Part shown: positions 12,710-12,866 of the stretch, one piece after another
How positions within the stretch are numbered: position 1 is the first letter of the stretch
How the letters are laid out: each line of letters starts with the position of its first letter
Translations under genes and position numbers: made by a program
Origin: Pseudanabaena sp. CAN_BIN31
GTDB lineage: Bacteria > Cyanobacteriota > Cyanobacteriia > Pseudanabaenales > Pseudanabaenaceae
DNA: 12,866 nucleotides
Direction of reading: 5' to 3'
Assembly (NCBI GenBank): GCA_026785865.1
Contig: JAJAZG010000510.1
Coordinates: 1 to 12,866 of the forward strand
Notes under the pieces: generated by a model
What the model saw: only the letters and a program-made list of their open reading frames with translations
Databases searched by the model: none
Told to the model about the DNA's origin: nothing

Positions 12710-12776
12710 ATTTGGATTTGGGTTTATCGCAAAACGGTGTAAGGCGATTTTTTGGAAAGATTTTACCGTGGTTGTT

Positions 12777-12866
12777 GGGGGGGGGGGGGGGGGGGGGGCC
12801 CCCCCGGGGGGGCTCACAAGCCCGGGGGGCGGGCGGCCGGGGGCTCCGGGCGCGCCGGGCCCGGGC
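12777..12866. other. Contig-end artefact: G run and G/C-only sequence
   Basis: A run of 22 G (12777-12798) leads into blocks of C and G with almost no A or T up to the end. This is out of character with the rest of the window (moderate to low GC) and resembles poly-G read artefacts at an assembly end. It should not be interpreted biologically. Confidence 0.85.

Larger units (their letters stand above)
12246..12776. other. Non-coding AT-rich region upstream of HU
   Basis: These 531 bases contain the HU promoter region and no gene I can support. A HIP1-type GCGATCGC is at about 12300-12307. Two strong inverted repeats (12444-12490 and 12671-12709) are annotated separately. An open frame from ATG 12624 runs to the window edge but crosses an inverted repeat and then the G-run, and its sequence has no protein-like pattern. 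Confidence 0.55.

Noticed and set aside
12624..12866. Open plus-strand frame from ATG 12624 to the window edge
   Set aside because: It runs through an inverted repeat and then the artefactual G/C tail, and its residues show no domain-like pattern.

Overview
The window looks like a piece of a filamentous or unicellular cyanobacterial chromosome, probably Pseudanabaena-like. The HIP1 octamer GCGATCGC and close variants recur throughout. The genes include a CyanoP-type PsbP lipoprotein, a cyanobacterial F1 gamma subunit carrying the photosynthetic regulatory insertion, and a cyanobacterial-type Mrp. The genus is an inference from overall sequence feel and is not proven. The right end (from about 12777) is a run of G followed by pure G/C sequence, which reads as a contig-end artefact.

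Positions 1-5761 are ordinary housekeeping chromosome. From left to right there is the start of an unidentified minus-strand gene, mrp (minus), and a STAS anti-sigma-factor antagonist (plus). These are followed by a response regulator/PP2C phosphatase (minus), cyanoP (minus), thiG (minus) and the ATP synthase gamma gene (plus, with a strong terminator). The STAS protein and the RsbU-like phosphatase face each other across a hairpin terminator. They probably form one partner-switching pair, with the phosphatase dephosphorylating the antagonist when its receiver domain is modified.

Positions 5797-11462 are an accessory island. It starts with a truncated Hsp70 (only about the first 150 residues of the ATPase domain). 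Next come a large 726-residue GTPase, a second GTPase with a different G-domain type, a 244-residue protein with a C-terminal membrane anchor, and an overlapping reading frame of 145 codons. Then comes a DUF433 antitoxin-like gene whose toxin partner survives only as its first eight or so codons. These run straight into a J-domain start and a GrpE-like tail in two different frames. The remnants of Hsp70, J-domain and GrpE on both flanks suggest a once complete chaperone-plus-two-GTPases module, now partly decayed. The central signal is at 10313-10336: a perfect Shine-Dalgarno-like AGGAGG lies ten bases before an in-phase A_AAA_AAG heptamer. A -1 shift there would bypass the membrane anchor and fuse the first 220 residues to the 145-codon frame, giving a soluble product of 383 residues. 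This is the same layout as the dnaX programmed frameshift.

Positions 11516-11895 hold a broken second copy of the ATP synthase gamma gene. It has an in-frame internal deletion, its left breakpoint falls exactly on a HIP1 octamer, and its differences from the intact gene are almost all synonymous. A perfect bidirectional terminator separates it from an HU gene (minus). Beyond HU about 500 bases hold no convincing gene, only two strong inverted repeats.
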